DNA from: an uncultured Tenacibaculum sp.
GTDB taxonomy: Bacteria; Bacteroidota; Bacteroidia; Flavobacteriales; Flavobacteriaceae
Length of the DNA: 64,000 nt
Assembly (NCBI GenBank): GCA_947501615.1
Contig: CANMWK010000007.1
Location: forward strand, 186,001 to 250,000
Reading direction: 5' to 3'
Made by a program: the position numbers and the translations under genes
The notes under the pieces: generated by a model
Database searches by the model: none
Told to the model about the DNA's origin: nothing
The model's input: only the letters and a program-made list of their open reading frames with translations
Shown here: positions 9,228 through 19,168 of the stretch, piece after piece
Layout: every line of letters begins with the position of its first letter
Numbering within the stretch: position 1 is the first letter of the stretch

Positions 9228-9338
9228 CAGTTTAAATTTTTAAGAACTAAGTAGCCATGGAAGTTTTAGTTTTTTTAGAAAATTTAATAAATGTAACACC
9301 TACAATTATAACTAAATAACAATTTTAAGACCAAGCTT

Positions 9339-12300
9339 ATGAACAAAAAGACAATGAAACTTATGTTGTGCATAACCATGCTTCTTTTTGGTTTTGTCAT
9401 GAATGCTCAATCAGTTTCAGGAACAGTTTCCGATAAAGACTTTCCGTTACCTGGGGTGAATATTATAGTGAGGGGAACTACAAACGGAGTTAACTCTGAT
9501 TTAGATGGTAATTTTACATTGAATAATGTTAAGAAAGGCGACATCATTGTATTCAGTTTTTTGGGGTTTAAAACTCAAGAAGTAGAATATAACGGTCAAA
9601 GTCAGTTAAATATAGTGTTGGTAGAAGACATAGGTACTTTAGATGAAGTAATCATACAAGGTTATGGTAGTTCTAGTAAAAGAGCAACATCAAGTGCAAT
9701 AAGTTCTATCAAAGGAAAAGATATTGTTAATACTGTAGCCAGTAACCCTACAACCGCTTTACAGGGTAAATTAACTGGTATTCAGGTTGAAAGTTTCGGG
9801 GGGCAACCAGGAGGATCTGCAAATGTATTTATTCGAGGAATAAATTCATTAAGTAATGCAGATCCTCTTTATGTTGTCGACGGACTTTTTGTCGATAATA
9901 TGGATTATATTAATCCTAAAGACATAGATGATTTATCAGTGCTTAAAGACGCTGCAGCTGCAGCTATTTATGGATCTAGAGCAGCGAATGGGGTAGTGTT
10001 AATAACCACAAAACATGGTAAAAAGAGCAATGCTTTATCTGTTACTTTCAATTCGAGAACAGGTGTAGATACGCCAAGTAAACGATTAGATTTCATAGAT
10101 GGACAACAGTATACAAATTATTTGAATCAACGTTTTATAAATGATGGTTCAGCTACTCGTGTAACTTGGAATGGAGTAAGTACAGATTGGCAAGAAGAAT
10201 CTTTACAATCTGCAATCTTACAAGAATATGGTATTTCTATTTCTGGAGGAAGCGAGAAATCATCGTATTTTGGTTCATTTAACTACTTCGAGCAGGATGG
10301 TATTTTGGTAGGATCTGGTTTTAGAAGATTAAATGCAAGATTTAATTCGAGTCATACTTTAGGGAAATTTAAAATAACACAATCCTTAGGTATTACTGAG
10401 GGTAAACTACAAGAGAACAATTGGTATGGTTTCGACGGAACTACAGTACCAACAATAGCAAGAACAAATCCAAATTTTGAAGGCGGATTTGATGGGCCTA
10501 CATCAGATATTCATGGGCCAGGTGGTGTGAATCAGTTTGGATTAGCCTCTTTAGAAGATAATTTAGAAACGACAAGAACATTATTTACGAGTTTAAAAAT
10601 AGATTATGAAGTTACCGATGGTTTAACCCTGGGAACAAATTTTGGATTAGATTACCGAAATAGAAAGAACTATCAATTTACACCAACGTATTTAATGACA
10701 TCAATTGATCCTGCGACTAGAATCGATCCAGTTCGTAATTTTAACGAGTTTAATGATCTAACGGATTTTCGACAAGATGATATCAATTTGTTATTTGAAC
10801 CTACGATAACATACGATACTGAATTCAATGAAAAGCATAAATTGAATGTTGTTTTAGGACATACCAGATTTATCGAAACTCAAGATAGTAATGGATTATA
10901 CGGAGAAGGAACTCCTGCCAATAGTATTAGAGTAGCAAGCGCACTTACTAATGTGGTTCAAACTCTCGGAGAAAATAATAGAGCAGCTTTACTATCGTAC
11001 TTTGGTAGAGTAAATTATAGCTACGATAATAAATATATATTCTCTGCTACGATAAGAAGAGATGAATCATCCCGATTTGCAGAAGCCAACAGAGCAGGAT
11101 ATTTTCCAGCATTTTCTGGAGCATGGAACATTAGTAGTGAAGATTTTTGGAAAATAGAGAGTATTAACTTCTTAAAATTAAGAGTTTCATATGGAGAATT
11201 AGGATCATATCCAGATCAATTCTATCCAACACAAGCTGTATTCTTAGCAAATCAGTCAAACACAAGTTTTGGAGGTGGTTTAGCAACAGGTTTAGCACAA
11301 ACGACTTTGGCAGACGAGAATTTAGTTTGGGAAACCACAAAAACATTTGATGTAGGTGTTGACATGGCGTTCTTAGATAATAAGATTAAATTTACAGCAG
11401 ACTACTATACCAAAAATGTAGAAGATGCCTTAGTTCCAATCAATGTTCCGTCTACGGCAGGTGTAAGTTTACCTGTGACTAGAAACGCAGGAACATTAGT
11501 AAATAACGGATTAGAATTTGACTTAAGTTATAGGAAATCTGAAGGAGAATTTACATACAACATTGGTGCTAATTTTTCTTTTAATTTAAAGAATGAAGCG
11601 CAAGATGTACCTGCAACAATTTTAGGTCCAGGTGTTGATGAAGATTTACGAGTTGTAAATAGAACGCAAGCCAATAGTCCTGTTGGAGCATTTTATGGTT
11701 GGGTTGTTGAAGATAAAGTAGATCCAGCTACAGGAAATTTTGTACGTGTAGATACTAATGGGGATGGAACTGTTGATGATACTGATAGAACTATTATAGG
11801 AGACCCAACACCAGATTTCACCTACGGTATCAATTTCAATGCGAATTATAAAAAATTCGACTTCGCATTAAGTTTTAATGGAGTACAAGGAAACGAGATT
11901 TATAATCTTGGTCGATACTATAATGTTTTATGGCAAGATGGTGGAAAGTTAACAGAAGTGTTAAATGCTTGGACACCAACAAATACAGATACGAATATAC
12001 CTTTAGCTACCGTAGCAGATCCAGCTGGAAATAGAGCACCATCATCTTTCTTTGTTGAAGACGGTTCTTATTTTAGATTAAAAAACATTGAAGTTGGATA
12101 TTCTTTCAAAGAGGGGGACTTAGGTGTGAAATGGATTAATGATATGAGATTATCATTTAATGTTCAAAATGTATTTGTAATTACAGAATATAGTGGATAT
12201 GATCCAGATGTTGCATCAACAAACGGAGGACGTGCAAACTTAAATTCAGGAGTTCCTGGATTAAGATCTAGTGTAAATCCTTTGTTAGGTAGAGGGTTAG

Positions 12301-12359
12301 ATGCTAGAGCATATCCAAATGCTCGTACGTTTAGTTTAGGTTTACAAGTAACTTTCTAA
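9339..12359 (+). CDS. SusC/RagA-type TonB-linked outer-membrane transporter
   Basis: This 1006-residue protein begins with a signal peptide (MLLFGFVMNAQ). A carboxypeptidase-regulatory-like domain follows (about 26-105, SVSGTVSDKDFPLPGVNIIV), then the plug (about 115-225; LQGKLTGIQVES, IRGINSLSNADPLYVVDG, DAAAAAIYGSRAANGVVLI), a 22-strand-type barrel and a C-terminal phenylalanine (LGLQVTF). It imports a ligand across the outer membrane using TonB energy, with SusD as lid. It is the first gene of the operon, followed 9 bases later by susD. From the downstream genes the ligand is probably an alpha-galactoside (inference). Confidence 0.95.
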   Translation: MNKKTMKLMLCITMLLFGFVMNAQSVSGTVSDKDFPLPGVNIIVRGTTNGVNSDLDGNFTLNNVKKGDIIVFSFLGFKTQEVEYNGQSQLNIVLVEDIGTLDEVIIQGYGSSSKRATSSAISSIKGKDIVNTVASNPTTALQGKLTGIQVESFGGQPGGSANVFIRGINSLSNADPLYVVDGLFVDNMDYINPKDIDDLSVLKDAAAAAIYGSRAANGVVLITTKHGKKSNALSVTFNSRTGVDTPSKRLDFIDGQQYTNYLNQRFINDGSATRVTWNGVSTDWQEESLQSAILQEYGISISGGSEKSSYFGSFNYFEQDGILVGSGFRRLNARFNSSHTLGKFKITQSLGITEGKLQENNWYGFDGTTVPTIARTNPNFEGGFDGPTSDIHGPGGVNQFGLASLEDNLETTRTLFTSLKIDYEVTDGLTLGTNFGLDYRNRKNYQFTPTYLMTSIDPATRIDPVRNFNEFNDLTDFRQDDINLLFEPTITYDTEFNEKHKLNVVLGHTRFIETQDSNGLYGEGTPANSIRVASALTNVVQTLGENNRAALLSYFGRVNYSYDNKYIFSATIRRDESSRFAEANRAGYFPAFSGAWNISSEDFWKIESINFLKLRVSYGELGSYPDQFYPTQAVFLANQSNTSFGGGLATGLAQTTLADENLVWETTKTFDVGVDMAFLDNKIKFTADYYTKNVEDALVPINVPSTAGVSLPVTRNAGTLVNNGLEFDLSYRKSEGEFTYNIGANFSFNLKNEAQDVPATILGPGVDEDLRVVNRTQANSPVGAFYGWVVEDKVDPATGNFVRVDTNGDGTVDDTDRTIIGDPTPDFTYGINFNANYKKFDFALSFNGVQGNEIYNLGRYYNVLWQDGGKLTEVLNAWTPTNTDTNIPLATVADPAGNRAPSSFFVEDGSYFRLKNIEVGYSFKEGDLGVKWINDMRLSFNVQNVFVITEYSGYDPDVASTNGGRANLNSGVPGLRSSVNPLLGRGLDARAYPNARTFSLGLQVTF

Positions 12360-12368
12360 AAATAAATC

Positions 12369-13937
12369 ATGAAAAAAAATATATATAAAATTTCAATTAC
12401 AGTTTTTGTAATGTGCATCTTAATTATATTGAATGCATGTTCAAACGATGTTTTAGATCAACAAAATAATAATGCTACTTCAACAGCTAATTTTGGTACT
12501 TCAGTAGAGCAAGTAGAAGCGGCAATAAACGGAGCATTCCATCCAATAACAGGTACTTTTTTCTGGGGAAGAATAGTTCATACGGGAGCTTTATTACGTT
12601 CTGATGAGTTTAATGTTTTTCCTTTTGGTGGTAACACGGCAATGTCTACTTTCTTAGGAAATCCTGGAGATCGTTGGGCAACAGAGCCATGGCAAGAGTT
12701 ATATAAATCAATTACAAGATGTAATAATATTATTATCAATACTGCTACAGATTTAGATAGTTATGATAGTTTAGTAGGGCAAGCTTACTTTTTAAGAGCG
12801 TTCGATTACTGGTATTTGTTAAATTTATATGGAAATGTACCTTTAATTACAGAATTACCAGATTTAGATAATCTTTTAGTAGCTCAGGCAACTCCGCAAG
12901 ATGTATGGAATCAAATTATAGCTGATTTAGAGAAGGCTGAAATGATGTTGCCAGCTAGTTGGGAAGGTGAAAATTTAGGAAGACCAACTTCTGGTGCGGC
13001 AACTGCATTAAAAGGAAAGAGTTACTTGTATATGAAAGAATGGAGATTGGCTCATGAAACTTTAAATGATTTGGTGGGAAGGTACAGTTTATTACCAGCT
13101 GCTCAATTTGGCGATAACTTTTCTACCATAAACGAGAATAATTCTGAGTCTGTTTTTGAATTACAGTTTTTAGGTCAGGCAAATTTTGTTTGGGGATCTG
13201 ATATACCTCAAACAGGAACAATGGGGAATTACCATATCGATTATGCACCACCAACAAAATCTCCAGATAGAAGTCATGTGGTAAATCCGTGGTTAAGAGA
13301 ATTATTTGAAGCAAATAATGATACATTCAGAAGAAATGAAACATTAGCCTATGATTATCCTGGAGCTACAGGGTATGGAGGTGTAGCATTTACAATGGAT
13401 TTAGCTGATGATATTACTGTCGCAACAGATGCAAGTGTTGAACCCATTTTTTCTAAAAAGTATTCTGGAATGGATTTAGGTTCTAGAGCGGAAGTTGATT
13501 TCTTAGGAACGAATGTAGGTAATAACTGGAGAATTATTAGATATGCCGATGTGTTATTGATGTTAGCAGAAGCATTAAATGAAGATAACAGGACAGCTGA
13601 AGCTATTAATTATGTAAATATGGTAAGAGAAAGACCTGGTTCTGGATTAACACCAATTGCGGCAGGATTAACAAAGGAACAGACACAGCAAGCAATTATA
13701 GATGAAAGAGCAATGGAGCTTGCTGGTGAAGGTCATCGATTTTTCGATTTAGTACGTTGGGATTTAGCAGAGGAGTATTTAGGAACTACGTCGTTACACG
13801 TAACAAACGGTTCACAAAGCTATCATCCTAAATCGCTTAGTGGGGGGATGTTTCAAACTGGAAAACATGAGTTAGTTTGGATCCCAAATTCTGAGCGAGA
13901 TGCTAATCCAGAACTAAATCAGAACCCTGGGTATTAA
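12369..13937 (+). CDS. SusD/RagB-type surface lipoprotein
   Basis: This 522-residue protein has a lipoprotein signal peptide ending in ILNAC (lipidated Cys near residue 24). It then shows the SusD helical fold with TPR-like pattern: GQAYFLRAFDYWYLLNLYGNVPLIT, ALKGKSYLYMKEWRLAHETL and the C-terminal RAMELAGEGHRFFDLVRWDLAEEYLG, which are family hallmarks. SusD proteins bind the substrate at the surface and close the SusC channel. A strong stem-loop follows the gene (13961-13992), which may separate high susCD expression from the enzymes. Confidence 0.95.
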   Translation: MKKNIYKISITVFVMCILIILNACSNDVLDQQNNNATSTANFGTSVEQVEAAINGAFHPITGTFFWGRIVHTGALLRSDEFNVFPFGGNTAMSTFLGNPGDRWATEPWQELYKSITRCNNIIINTATDLDSYDSLVGQAYFLRAFDYWYLLNLYGNVPLITELPDLDNLLVAQATPQDVWNQIIADLEKAEMMLPASWEGENLGRPTSGAATALKGKSYLYMKEWRLAHETLNDLVGRYSLLPAAQFGDNFSTINENNSESVFELQFLGQANFVWGSDIPQTGTMGNYHIDYAPPTKSPDRSHVVNPWLRELFEANNDTFRRNETLAYDYPGATGYGGVAFTMDLADDITVATDASVEPIFSKKYSGMDLGSRAEVDFLGTNVGNNWRIIRYADVLLMLAEALNEDNRTAEAINYVNMVRERPGSGLTPIAAGLTKEQTQQAIIDERAMELAGEGHRFFDLVRWDLAEEYLGTTSLHVTNGSQSYHPKSLSGGMFQTGKHELVWIPNSERDANPELNQNPGY

Positions 13938-13960
13938 CCATTCCATTAATCATTGTTTTG

Positions 13961-13992
13961 CAAAAGTCAAGTTTCTATAAATTTGACTTTTG
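13961..13992 (+). terminator. Stem-loop after susD (10-bp stem, possible attenuating or processing hairpin)
   Basis: CAAAAGTCAA at 13961-13970 pairs perfectly with TTGACTTTTG at 13983-13992, with a 12-base loop. There is no strong T-run after it, so full termination is doubtful. The operon probably continues into the next gene. Confidence 0.45.
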
Positions 13993-14035
13993 TATTCATT
14001 GATAATGATATACAACCAATAAATCAAATTTAGAA

Positions 14036-17000
14036 TTGAAGAAATCCTTTTTGATCATAGTATGTGTCGTTTTTAGTATAGTGTCTTGTAAAAAAGAAAT
14101 ATACGATACACAATTCACATTTATACCTTCTTCAATATCAAATCTTACCTTTCAGAATACCATCACGGAAAACGATTCCTTAAATGTCTTGTCTTTTCAA
14201 TATGTGTATAATGGAGGAGGTGTTGGTATTGGTGATTTTAATAATGATGGCTTATCTGATATTGTTTTCACAGGAAATCAAGTATCGTCAAAATTATACT
14301 TGAATCAGAAAGAACTGCATTTTAAAGATATCACGGAAAAATCAAATTTTTTAACCCCTTCTGATTCATGGGTTACAGGAGTTGCCGTAGTTGATATAAA
14401 TGCTGATGGTTGGGATGATATTTATTTAAGTGTAGGGGGAGCCAATTGTAAAAATAATTGTGAGAACCTATTATTTGTTAATCAAGGTATAAATGATAAT
14501 GGGATACCAACTTTTAAAGAACAAGCCAAAGCTTACAATTTAAACGAAAGTGGATATAGTCAACAAGCAGTTTTCTTTGATTTTGATACCGATGGTGATT
14601 TAGATGTCTTTCTATTGAGAAATGGAAATTTAAAATTTGATAAAAATTCGCCATTACCTAAACGCTATTTTCCAGAAAACTTGACGGATGTTCTTTTAAT
14701 AAACGAAACGCAAGAAGGTATAAATCATCCTGTTTTTAGAGATGTTTCTAAAGAACTTGGAATAAGCTATAAAGGTTTTGGATTAGGTGTAGCCATCCAT
14801 GATTTTAATAGCGACAATTTACCTGATATTTATGTGTCTAACGATTTTATCACAGAAGATTTACTGTATATAAATCAAGGTATAGATAGCGCAACAAATA
14901 AACATCTTGGTTTTGTAGAGTCTAACAAGTCAGTATTTAATCATCTTACCTATAATGCAATGGGAGTAGATGTAACAGACATAAATAATGATGCCAATCC
15001 TGATGTAATGGTGTTAGACATGTTGCCTGAAGATTATCAAAGACAAAAGAAGATGTTAGGTAGTATGAATTATGACAAGCATCTTTTAAGTAAACGCAAT
15101 AATTATGCTTCACAGTTTATGCATAATACATTACAATTGCATAATGGAATGCTAAATGATTCAATATTAAAAGCTAGTGAAGTAGGTTTTATATCTGGAA
15201 TTTCATCTACAGATTGGAGTTGGGCTCCAATTTTAGCTGATTACGATAACGACGGAGATAAAGATATATTTGTAACTAATGGTTATGTAAAGGATATTAC
15301 AGATTTAGATTTTATTAATTACTCTTCTCAAAGTACCATTTTCGGTGATCAAAAGTCAAAGGATAAAAAATTAAAAAAGCTACTTAAAAATTTACCAGGG
15401 ATTCATCTTTCAAACTATTTCTATAAAAATAATGGTGAAGTAGCATTTAAAGATGTGAGTAATTCTTGGAGTAAAGAAAATCCTTCATTTTCAAATGGTG
15501 CGGCTTATGCTGATTTTGATAACGATGGTGATTTAGACATTGTAGTAAATAATATCAATCAGGAAGCTTTTTTATTGCAAAATAATGCAGAGCAATTTAA
15601 GAATAGTGCATTTTTAAGAGTAGAACTTAAAGGGACGCAAAAGAATAAAAAAGGAATTGGAGCTAAAGTAACAGTTTGGCAAAAAGGAAATACACAACAT
15701 CAATATCAGTCAACCATTAGAGGATATTTGTCTTCAATAGAGCCTATTATTCATTTTGGCTTAGACAGTACTAAAGTAGATTCACTAGAGGTGATTTGGC
15801 CTAATGGAAAAGTATCTAAAAAATTTAATGTCACACCTAACACTAGTCTAAAAATTGATATTCAATCAGCAAAAGAAGGTAAGGAAAAGAAAGTAACTCG
15901 AAATACAATTTTGAAAGATATATCTGAAAGAATTAATTACAAGCATAAAGAAAATCAAGGGCATGATTATATAAAACAGCATTTACTCGTTCGCCAACAT
16001 TCTAAATTTGGTCCGTGCATTGCAGCTGCTAATATCGATGGTGAAGTTGGAGATGAACTAGTTATTGGTGGTAGTAAAGGAGAGCCTCTTACAATTTGGT
16101 TTGAAAATCAAAAAGGGAATTATGAAATAAAACAAACTTTAGATTCGGTACATGAAGATGCTGCTATTGCTTTTGCAGATATAGATAATGATAATGATTT
16201 GGATTTGTATGTGGCTAGTGGAGGTTCAGAGTTTTCTGAAAATGCTAAAGAATTACAAGACAGGGTTTATATCAATAATGGAAAAGGAGTTTTTACATTA
16301 GTAGAAAATAAATTGCCTAACAATACTCATTCTGTGAGTTCTTGCGTGAAGCCCAATGATTTTGATAAAGATGGAGATCTCGATTTTTTCGTAGGTAGTC
16401 GAATAGTGCCTGGGAGTTACCCTATAGCACCGAAGAGTTACTTATATGAAAATAATGCTGGGGTTTTAACAGATGTGATTGGTAAAGAATTAGAAGCTTT
16501 AGGAATGATTACAGATGCTATTTGGCAAGATATTGATTCTGATGGCTGGGATGATTTAGTTGTTGTAGGGGAGTGGATGCCTATTACAATATTCAGAAAT
16601 AATAAAGGAAAGCTTGAAAAATTCACATCTAATTTTACCGATGTTAATAACAACAAAATAGAAACCAATGGTTGGTGGAATACTATAGTGTCAGGAGATT
16701 TTGATAACGATGGTGATATCGACTTTTTAGCAGGTAATCAGGGAAATAATGGATTTATACAGCCCAAAGAAAATAAACCAGTATATGTTTATACTAAAGA
16801 TTTCGATGGTAATGGAAGTATCGACCCTATTATAGGACAGTATTATGAAACTTCACCTAATGGAGATTTTTTATATCCAGTACAATCAAGAGATGATATA
16901 ATGAAGCAAGTAGTGAGCTTTAAAAAACGATACCCAACATATGAAGCATTTTCGAAAGTGAGTTATAAAGAACTTTTGCAAATTAAAAATCTGGAAAAAG

Positions 17001-17398
17001 TAACTTTAAAAGCATCAACTTTTTCAAGTAGTTACATAGAAAATTTAGGAAACGGAAATTTTAAACTTACAGCATTACCCCAAGCTTGTCAGATAGCATC
17101 TATTAACGATATATGTGTTAAAGATATTGATAATGATGGGTATTTAGATGCTTTATTGGTAGGTAATGATATGACAAGTGAAACCAATTATGGGTATAAT
17201 GATGGGCTTACAGGAGTTTTTCTTAAAGGGGGTGAAAAAGGTTTTGAGGTTTTAAAGTCAAATTTTTCAGGGTTTTATGTGCCAGGTCAGGCGAATCATA
17301 TCATTCAATTTAATAATAAAAGAGGAGAACATATAGTTTTAGCAACTCAAAACAAACAGAGTGCAAAACTTTTTTCAATTAATAAAAAGGAAAAATGA
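14036..17398 (+). CDS. FG-GAP/VCBS-repeat lipoprotein with ASPIC/UnbV domain (CRTAC1-like)
   Basis: This 1120-residue lipoprotein (MKKSFLIIVCVVFSIVSCKK, Cys near residue 18) carries many FG-GAP repeats with calcium-binding-like loops (GDFNNDGLSDI, DYDNDGDKDIFV, DFDNDGDLDIVV, DFDKDGDLDFFV). An ASPIC/UnbV-like segment lies at about residues 535-610 (GIGAKVTVWQKGN, then WPNGK). The fold is a beta-propeller on the cell surface. It occupies the place where other Sus-type operons have a surface glycan-binding protein, so it may bind ligand, but its function is not proven. The start is TTG at 14036, forced by an in-frame stop just before it (TAG). Its stop overlaps the next gene by 4 bases (ATGA). 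Confidence 0.88.
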   Translation: MKKSFLIIVCVVFSIVSCKKEIYDTQFTFIPSSISNLTFQNTITENDSLNVLSFQYVYNGGGVGIGDFNNDGLSDIVFTGNQVSSKLYLNQKELHFKDITEKSNFLTPSDSWVTGVAVVDINADGWDDIYLSVGGANCKNNCENLLFVNQGINDNGIPTFKEQAKAYNLNESGYSQQAVFFDFDTDGDLDVFLLRNGNLKFDKNSPLPKRYFPENLTDVLLINETQEGINHPVFRDVSKELGISYKGFGLGVAIHDFNSDNLPDIYVSNDFITEDLLYINQGIDSATNKHLGFVESNKSVFNHLTYNAMGVDVTDINNDANPDVMVLDMLPEDYQRQKKMLGSMNYDKHLLSKRNNYASQFMHNTLQLHNGMLNDSILKASEVGFISGISSTDWSWAPILADYDNDGDKDIFVTNGYVKDITDLDFINYSSQSTIFGDQKSKDKKLKKLLKNLPGIHLSNYFYKNNGEVAFKDVSNSWSKENPSFSNGAAYADFDNDGDLDIVVNNINQEAFLLQNNAEQFKNSAFLRVELKGTQKNKKGIGAKVTVWQKGNTQHQYQSTIRGYLSSIEPIIHFGLDSTKVDSLEVIWPNGKVSKKFNVTPNTSLKIDIQSAKEGKEKKVTRNTILKDISERINYKHKENQGHDYIKQHLLVRQHSKFGPCIAAANIDGEVGDELVIGGSKGEPLTIWFENQKGNYEIKQTLDSVHEDAAIAFADIDNDNDLDLYVASGGSEFSENAKELQDRVYINNGKGVFTLVENKLPNNTHSVSSCVKPNDFDKDGDLDFFVGSRIVPGSYPIAPKSYLYENNAGVLTDVIGKELEALGMITDAIWQDIDSDGWDDLVVVGEWMPITIFRNNKGKLEKFTSNFTDVNNNKIETNGWWNTIVSGDFDNDGDIDFLAGNQGNNGFIQPKENKPVYVYTKDFDGNGSIDPIIGQYYETSPNGDFLYPVQSRDDIMKQVVSFKKRYPTYEAFSKVSYKELLQIKNLEKVTLKASTFSSSYIENLGNGNFKLTALPQACQIASINDICVKDIDNDGYLDALLVGNDMTSETNYGYNDGLTGVFLKGGEKGFEVLKSNFSGFYVPGQANHIIQFNNKRGEHIVLATQNKQSAKLFSINKKEK

Positions 17399-19164
17399 AC
17401 ACAGGAGGATCAACTATTTTAGATAAAGATATAAATATTAGTGGAGTAACGGATAATTTTAAAACGCAAGTGCATGCAATTTATAATCAGGACGGAGTAA
17501 CTATTTATGACATTAATATAACCGCAGTAGAGCCTGCTGTTCCAGGACCAATTTCTTTTTCATGGAAAATTCCTGCTCATAATGTAAAAGGGATATGGAA
17601 ACCTACAACAGATTTTGCAAAACGCATTCAAGCAGATTGGGAATTAAAGCCTATGGAATCTCGAATTTCAATAGATTCACCTATCATTTGTTTGTTTGGC
17701 AATAATGATGAAAACATACATACATTTTCTTGTTCAAATGCAATTAACAAATTAGAGTTAGATGCCGTAATACGAGAAGAAGATGATCATTTTTACTGTC
17801 ATATTGAAATGTTTAAAGAACGCCACTCTAAACTAAATCATTTTAATACTCAAATTAGAATTGATTCAGGAAAAAAACATTTTTCCGAAGCAATTAAAAG
17901 TGTGTCAAAATGGTGGGAGACTTATGAGGAGCTACAACCAGCTTTTGTTCCAGAAATAGCGCAAATGCCTTTGTATTCTACGTGGTACCAATTTCATCAA
18001 AGTTTAGAAGAAGAAACACTAATAGAAGAGTGCAAAATAGCTTATAATTTAGGGTATAAAGCTATAATCATAGATGATGGATGGCAAACTAATGATAATA
18101 ATAGAGGATATGATTATACTGGAGATTGGAAGCCAGAACGATTATCGGAAACTAAAAAATTTGTTGCCGATGTACATGCGACAGGAATGAAAGTAGGTTT
18201 TTGGTACTCAGTTCCTTTTTGTGGTAAACACTCAGAGGCTTATCAGCGTTTTAAAGGAAAGTTCCTTACTGAAAATCATCGCTGGGCACCAGTTTTTGAT
18301 CCAAGATACCCAGAGGTTAGAGAATACTTAATAAACATTTATAAAACAGCATTAGTAGAATGGAATTTAGATGGATTTAAACTTGACTTTATAGATGATT
18401 TTAAATTGTATCCAGACACGATAAAAGAGAAAAATGATGAAATGGATTTTCATTCTATAAATGAGGCGGTAGATAGGTTACTAACAGATGTTATGTATAC
18501 ATTAAGAAACATAAATCCAAATGTTTTTATTGAATTTAGGCAAAAGTATACAGGGCCTGCAATGCGTAAATATGGTAATATGTTTAGAGCTTTTGATTGC
18601 CCTGGTGATGGGACAATGAATAGAGTGAGAATAGCAGACATAAAAATGTTGGCAGGTAATACAGCAGTACATAGTGATATGATTACTTGGCATACTGATG
18701 AAAAGGTAGAGATAGCAGCTTTACAATTGGTTAATACACTTTTTGGGGTACCGCAAATTTCAGTAGTATTAAAAAATATTCCTGAAGATCATTTAAAAAT
18801 GATTAAATTCTACACCAAATATTGGAATCAGAATAGCAATATTATTACCAGTGGACATTTTGTTCCTTTTAAACCTCTGGCAAATTATCCTGTAAAACAA
18901 GTATCTAAAGATGATAATATTATAATTGGTGTATACGATGACTATTTTATAGAAATAGGAGATGAATTTCAAAACATAGACATCATTAATGCGAAATTAA
19001 CAAGCACAGTTATAATTAAAAATACTACAACTTTAGGAACCTATAATTTGTCGTTGTTTAATTGTAAAGGAGAAAAAATAAGTGAAGAAACGTTAGCGTT
19101 AACGAAAGGGATTCATGAAATTAATACTCCTCATTGTGGATTAATTCAACTAAAAAAGATTTAA
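17395..19164 (+). CDS. GH36 alpha-galactosidase, predicted cytoplasmic
   Basis: This 589-residue glycoside hydrolase of clan GH-D cleaves terminal alpha-galactosides. An N-terminal beta domain (about 1-185) precedes the TIM barrel (YKAIIIDDGWQTND, MKVGFWYSVPF). The nucleophile is in WNLDGFKLDF (D331). The acid/base should be D401 or D405 in FDCPGDGT, followed by MNRVRIADIKMLAG. No signal peptide or lipobox is present, so the substrate must enter the cell intact. It overlaps the FG-GAP gene by 4 bases and is followed 4 bases later by the symporter. At 589 residues it is shorter than the classic (about 700) GH36 enzymes. Family is secure; the exact substrate is inferred from the neighbours. Confidence 0.88.
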   Translation: MNTGGSTILDKDINISGVTDNFKTQVHAIYNQDGVTIYDINITAVEPAVPGPISFSWKIPAHNVKGIWKPTTDFAKRIQADWELKPMESRISIDSPIICLFGNNDENIHTFSCSNAINKLELDAVIREEDDHFYCHIEMFKERHSKLNHFNTQIRIDSGKKHFSEAIKSVSKWWETYEELQPAFVPEIAQMPLYSTWYQFHQSLEEETLIEECKIAYNLGYKAIIIDDGWQTNDNNRGYDYTGDWKPERLSETKKFVADVHATGMKVGFWYSVPFCGKHSEAYQRFKGKFLTENHRWAPVFDPRYPEVREYLINIYKTALVEWNLDGFKLDFIDDFKLYPDTIKEKNDEMDFHSINEAVDRLLTDVMYTLRNINPNVFIEFRQKYTGPAMRKYGNMFRAFDCPGDGTMNRVRIADIKMLAGNTAVHSDMITWHTDEKVEIAALQLVNTLFGVPQISVVLKNIPEDHLKMIKFYTKYWNQNSNIITSGHFVPFKPLANYPVKQVSKDDNIIIGVYDDYFIEIGDEFQNIDIINAKLTSTVIIKNTTTLGTYNLSLFNCKGEKISEETLALTKGIHEINTPHCGLIQLKKI

Positions 19165-19168
19165 AATT

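Noticed and set aside
9257..9319. Open frame of 20 codons (MEVLVFLENLINVTPTIITK) between the SusC promoter and start
   Set aside because: It lacks a convincing ribosome site and any known leader-peptide pattern; very short frames are frequent in AT-rich leaders.
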